From an uncultured Eubacteriales bacterium (GTDB taxonomy: Bacteria > Bacillota > Clostridia > Christensenellales > Aristaeellaceae), in the NCBI GenBank assembly GCA_902798105.1, contig CADBVG010000007.1:1-42851 (forward strand): DNA of 42,851 nt, in the 5' to 3' direction. The notes beneath the pieces were generated by a model that saw only the letters and a list, made by a program, of their open reading frames with translations, was not told the origin of the DNA and made no database searches. Below are positions 41,411 through 42,851 of this stretch, piece by piece. The translations under genes were made by a program, and so were the position numbers. Every line of letters begins with the position of its first letter. Position 1 is the stretch's first letter.

Positions 41411-42493
41411 ATGAATATCGCGATACTCATCGATGCGGAAAACGTACTGCCGGGTCATGCCGACCTGATTTTTTCCCACGCACAGAAGCTGGGCGATGTG
41501 GTCTGCAAGGAAATCTTCGGCGCATCGTCGGCGCTGTCCTCCTGGGTGGCGCCGGTGTTGAAGTACGCCATTCATCCCAACCTGACCATCAAGGCCGCAA
41601 AGGGCAAGAATTCCTCGGACATCGCGCTGGTTATCGGCGCGATGGACCTGCTGGTGCGGGGCGGCATCGACTGCGCCATCATCGCCTCCAGCGACAGCGA
41701 TTTTTCCGCGCTCTCCGTGCGGCTGCGCAACGCCGGCATTGAGGTCGTGGGCATGGGCACCGAGAAGTCCAACGAGCTGTGGCGCACCGCATGCAGCAGC
41801 TTTGTGGTGCTGCAAAACCAGAAGCCTTCCCAGTCTGCCCGCCAGGAATCCTCGCCCCAGGCCGAAGCCAAGCAGGGCGGCCAGCGCCAGCAGGCTGCGA
41901 AGAAGCCCGCCCGCGCTGTCGCTTCCACCCACGAGGAGCGCATCGCCGTGATCGGCAAGCTGATCTCTAAACGTCTTGAATCTCACGGCGGCCGGGTACA
42001 GACCTCCACGCTGTTCCCCTCCCTGAATCAGCTGCCCGAATACCGGGTTGACCGCCAGGGCTCGGGCAAAAAGCCCCTGAACTACCTGACCAGCACCTAT
42101 GGCGACACCTTCCACTTCGAGGATGCCGCCGACGGCCAGAACTGGGTCTCCCTTCCCGGTGTGGAACCGGTGGAGCCTTCCCCCGCCCCCAAGGCCGAGG
42201 AAACGCCTGCCGAAGCGCCGGCGGAGCCTGCGCCAGAGACGCCAAAGCCCCAGAGCGAGCCGGAAGCTGAAGCCGCCCAGCAGGAAGCGGACTACGTCAC
42301 TCCCCAGCAGGTCACCGACAAGCTGGTCGCGGGCGGCTTTGAAGCGGACATCGCGCGGCAGGTGACAGAGATCTTTGCCGACAGCACAAGCTACCGCGCC
42401 GCTTACAACAAGCTGCGCTCGGTCTTCGGCAACACCGCCGGGCGGGACTACTACCAGCAGGCGAAGGAAATCCTCACCGCGAACGAGGGATAA
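41411..42493 (+). CDS. NYN-domain (LabA/PIN-like) nuclease with LOTUS-like domain
   Basis: A 360-residue protein. Residues 1-135 are a NYN/DUF88 domain with the acidic residues of a PIN-like metal site (ILIDAENV, SSDIALVIGAMDLL, IIASSDSDFSALS). Residues about 165-240 are an OST-HTH/LOTUS-like RNA-binding domain (ERIAVIGKLISKRLESHGG). A Pro/Ala/Glu-rich linker follows, and then a C-terminal helical part (VTPQQVTDKLVAGGFEADIARQV). It probably acts on RNA. The ribosome-binding site is weak. A downstream membrane-protein gene begins 24 nt after its stop. Confidence 0.88.
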   Translation: MNIAILIDAENVLPGHADLIFSHAQKLGDVVCKEIFGASSALSSWVAPVLKYAIHPNLTIKAAKGKNSSDIALVIGAMDLLVRGGIDCAIIASSDSDFSALSVRLRNAGIEVVGMGTEKSNELWRTACSSFVVLQNQKPSQSARQESSPQAEAKQGGQRQQAAKKPARAVASTHEERIAVIGKLISKRLESHGGRVQTSTLFPSLNQLPEYRVDRQGSGKKPLNYLTSTYGDTFHFEDAADGQNWVSLPGVEPVEPSPAPKAEETPAEAPAEPAPETPKPQSEPEAEAAQQEADYVTPQQVTDKLVAGGFEADIARQVTEIFADSTSYRAAYNKLRSVFGNTAGRDYYQQAKEILTANEG

Positions 42494-42517
42494 TACCTCC
42501 CGGAGAGAGTCACGAAC

Positions 42518-42851
42518 ATGGATCAGACACACAAGAAGCGCAGGCGCAGGCCGCTGCTCGGTCGTCATCCGCTGACCCTCGGGGCGCTGGCACTGCTGGG
42601 CTTATCCGGGTATGAGCTCTGGATTCGCGTCGAGGATTTTTGGGCCTGGACCGCCGGAATCCGCCACCTGAGCGAGGTGCGGGGCACCCCCTTCATACAG
42701 GACCTTGCCATCGTCTTTGAGGCTCCCGAGATGCGCCAGCTGGGCTTCAAGATGCTGTTCCTGCTGGGTTCGGTGATCTTCGCCATCATATGCCTGTTTC
42801 GCCGCAATCGCGCCCGGGGCGCGTGGTTGCTGCTGATCCTCGACGTGGCGC
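42518..42851 (+). CDS. Membrane protein, 3' end outside window
   Basis: The first 111 codons of a gene that runs off the window. It starts MDQTHKKRRRRPLLGRHPLT with a basic N-terminus, followed by a hydrophobic helix (GALALLGLSGYELWI), an extracytoplasmic loop and a second helix (MLFLLGSVIFAIICLF). GGAGA lies 12 nt upstream. It is probably cotranscribed with the NYN gene. No family is recognisable from this part. Confidence 0.6.
   Translation, partial: MDQTHKKRRRRPLLGRHPLTLGALALLGLSGYELWIRVEDFWAWTAGIRHLSEVRGTPFIQDLAIVFEAPEMRQLGFKMLFLLGSVIFAIICLFRRNRARGAWLLLILDVA

Overview
The window looks like the chromosome of an anaerobic Clostridia-type Firmicute. This rests on strong GGAGG ribosome-binding sites, an rplM-rpsI operon, an FprA-type flavodiiron locus, a Crp/Fnr regulator, and an ABCG-like transporter of the kind seen in gut Clostridia. 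No 16S or other species marker is present, so I do not name a genus. Base composition changes along the window: about 1-15,000 is clearly more AT-rich than the GC-rich housekeeping half from about 26,000 onward.

Region 1 (1-14,000) is a defence island on the minus strand. It is a ten-gene operon behind one good promoter: an XRE regulator, a PP-loop/ferredoxin protein (SspD-like), a DUF4007 protein (SspB-like), a large P-loop ATPase (SspC-like), a cysteine desulfurase (SspA-like), a PLD-helicase fusion, a 54-residue protein, a DndD-like SMC ATPase broken by one in-frame stop, a 178-residue unknown protein, and a divergent sigma-70-like protein with a cysteine cluster. The first enzymes match the single-strand DNA phosphorothioation (Ssp) modification module. 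The later genes look like a restriction or effector module of the SspFGH kind, with extra parts. Three 22-bp repeats typical of a transposon end touch the 3' end of the operon.

Region 2 (14,000-17,290) is an AT-rich spacer with a 163-bp imperfect palindrome between direct repeats, then a small operon (zinc-ribbon protein, sirtuin, nitroreductase). It ends at a 25-nt piece of a tRNA 3' end, followed by a strong terminator. I read this as the attachment-site border of an integrated element.

Region 3 (17,290-25,660) is stress and detoxification. An ArsR-ArsP permease-thioredoxin operon lies between two copies of a ~195-bp repeat. Next come a TIGR04076 protein and a Crp/Fnr regulator divergent from a five-gene redox operon (ferredoxin, DUF2249, cupin, D-2-hydroxyacid dehydrogenase, flavodiiron protein). 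A perfect palindrome sits about 41 bp from both divergent start sites. The flavodiiron gene carries an in-frame TGA and a frameshift. A second small XRE gene follows.

Region 4 (25,880-42,851) is core chromosome: rplM-rpsI, an alpha/beta hydrolase, an SPOUT RNA methyltransferase, a heparinase-like protein, a family-5 solute-binding protein with 17-residue repeats, a lytic transglycosylase, coaE, polA, an FGGY kinase, an ABC transporter pair, a NYN-domain protein and a truncated membrane protein. Three copies of a MITE-like element and a 29-bp-arm hairpin fill its larger gaps.
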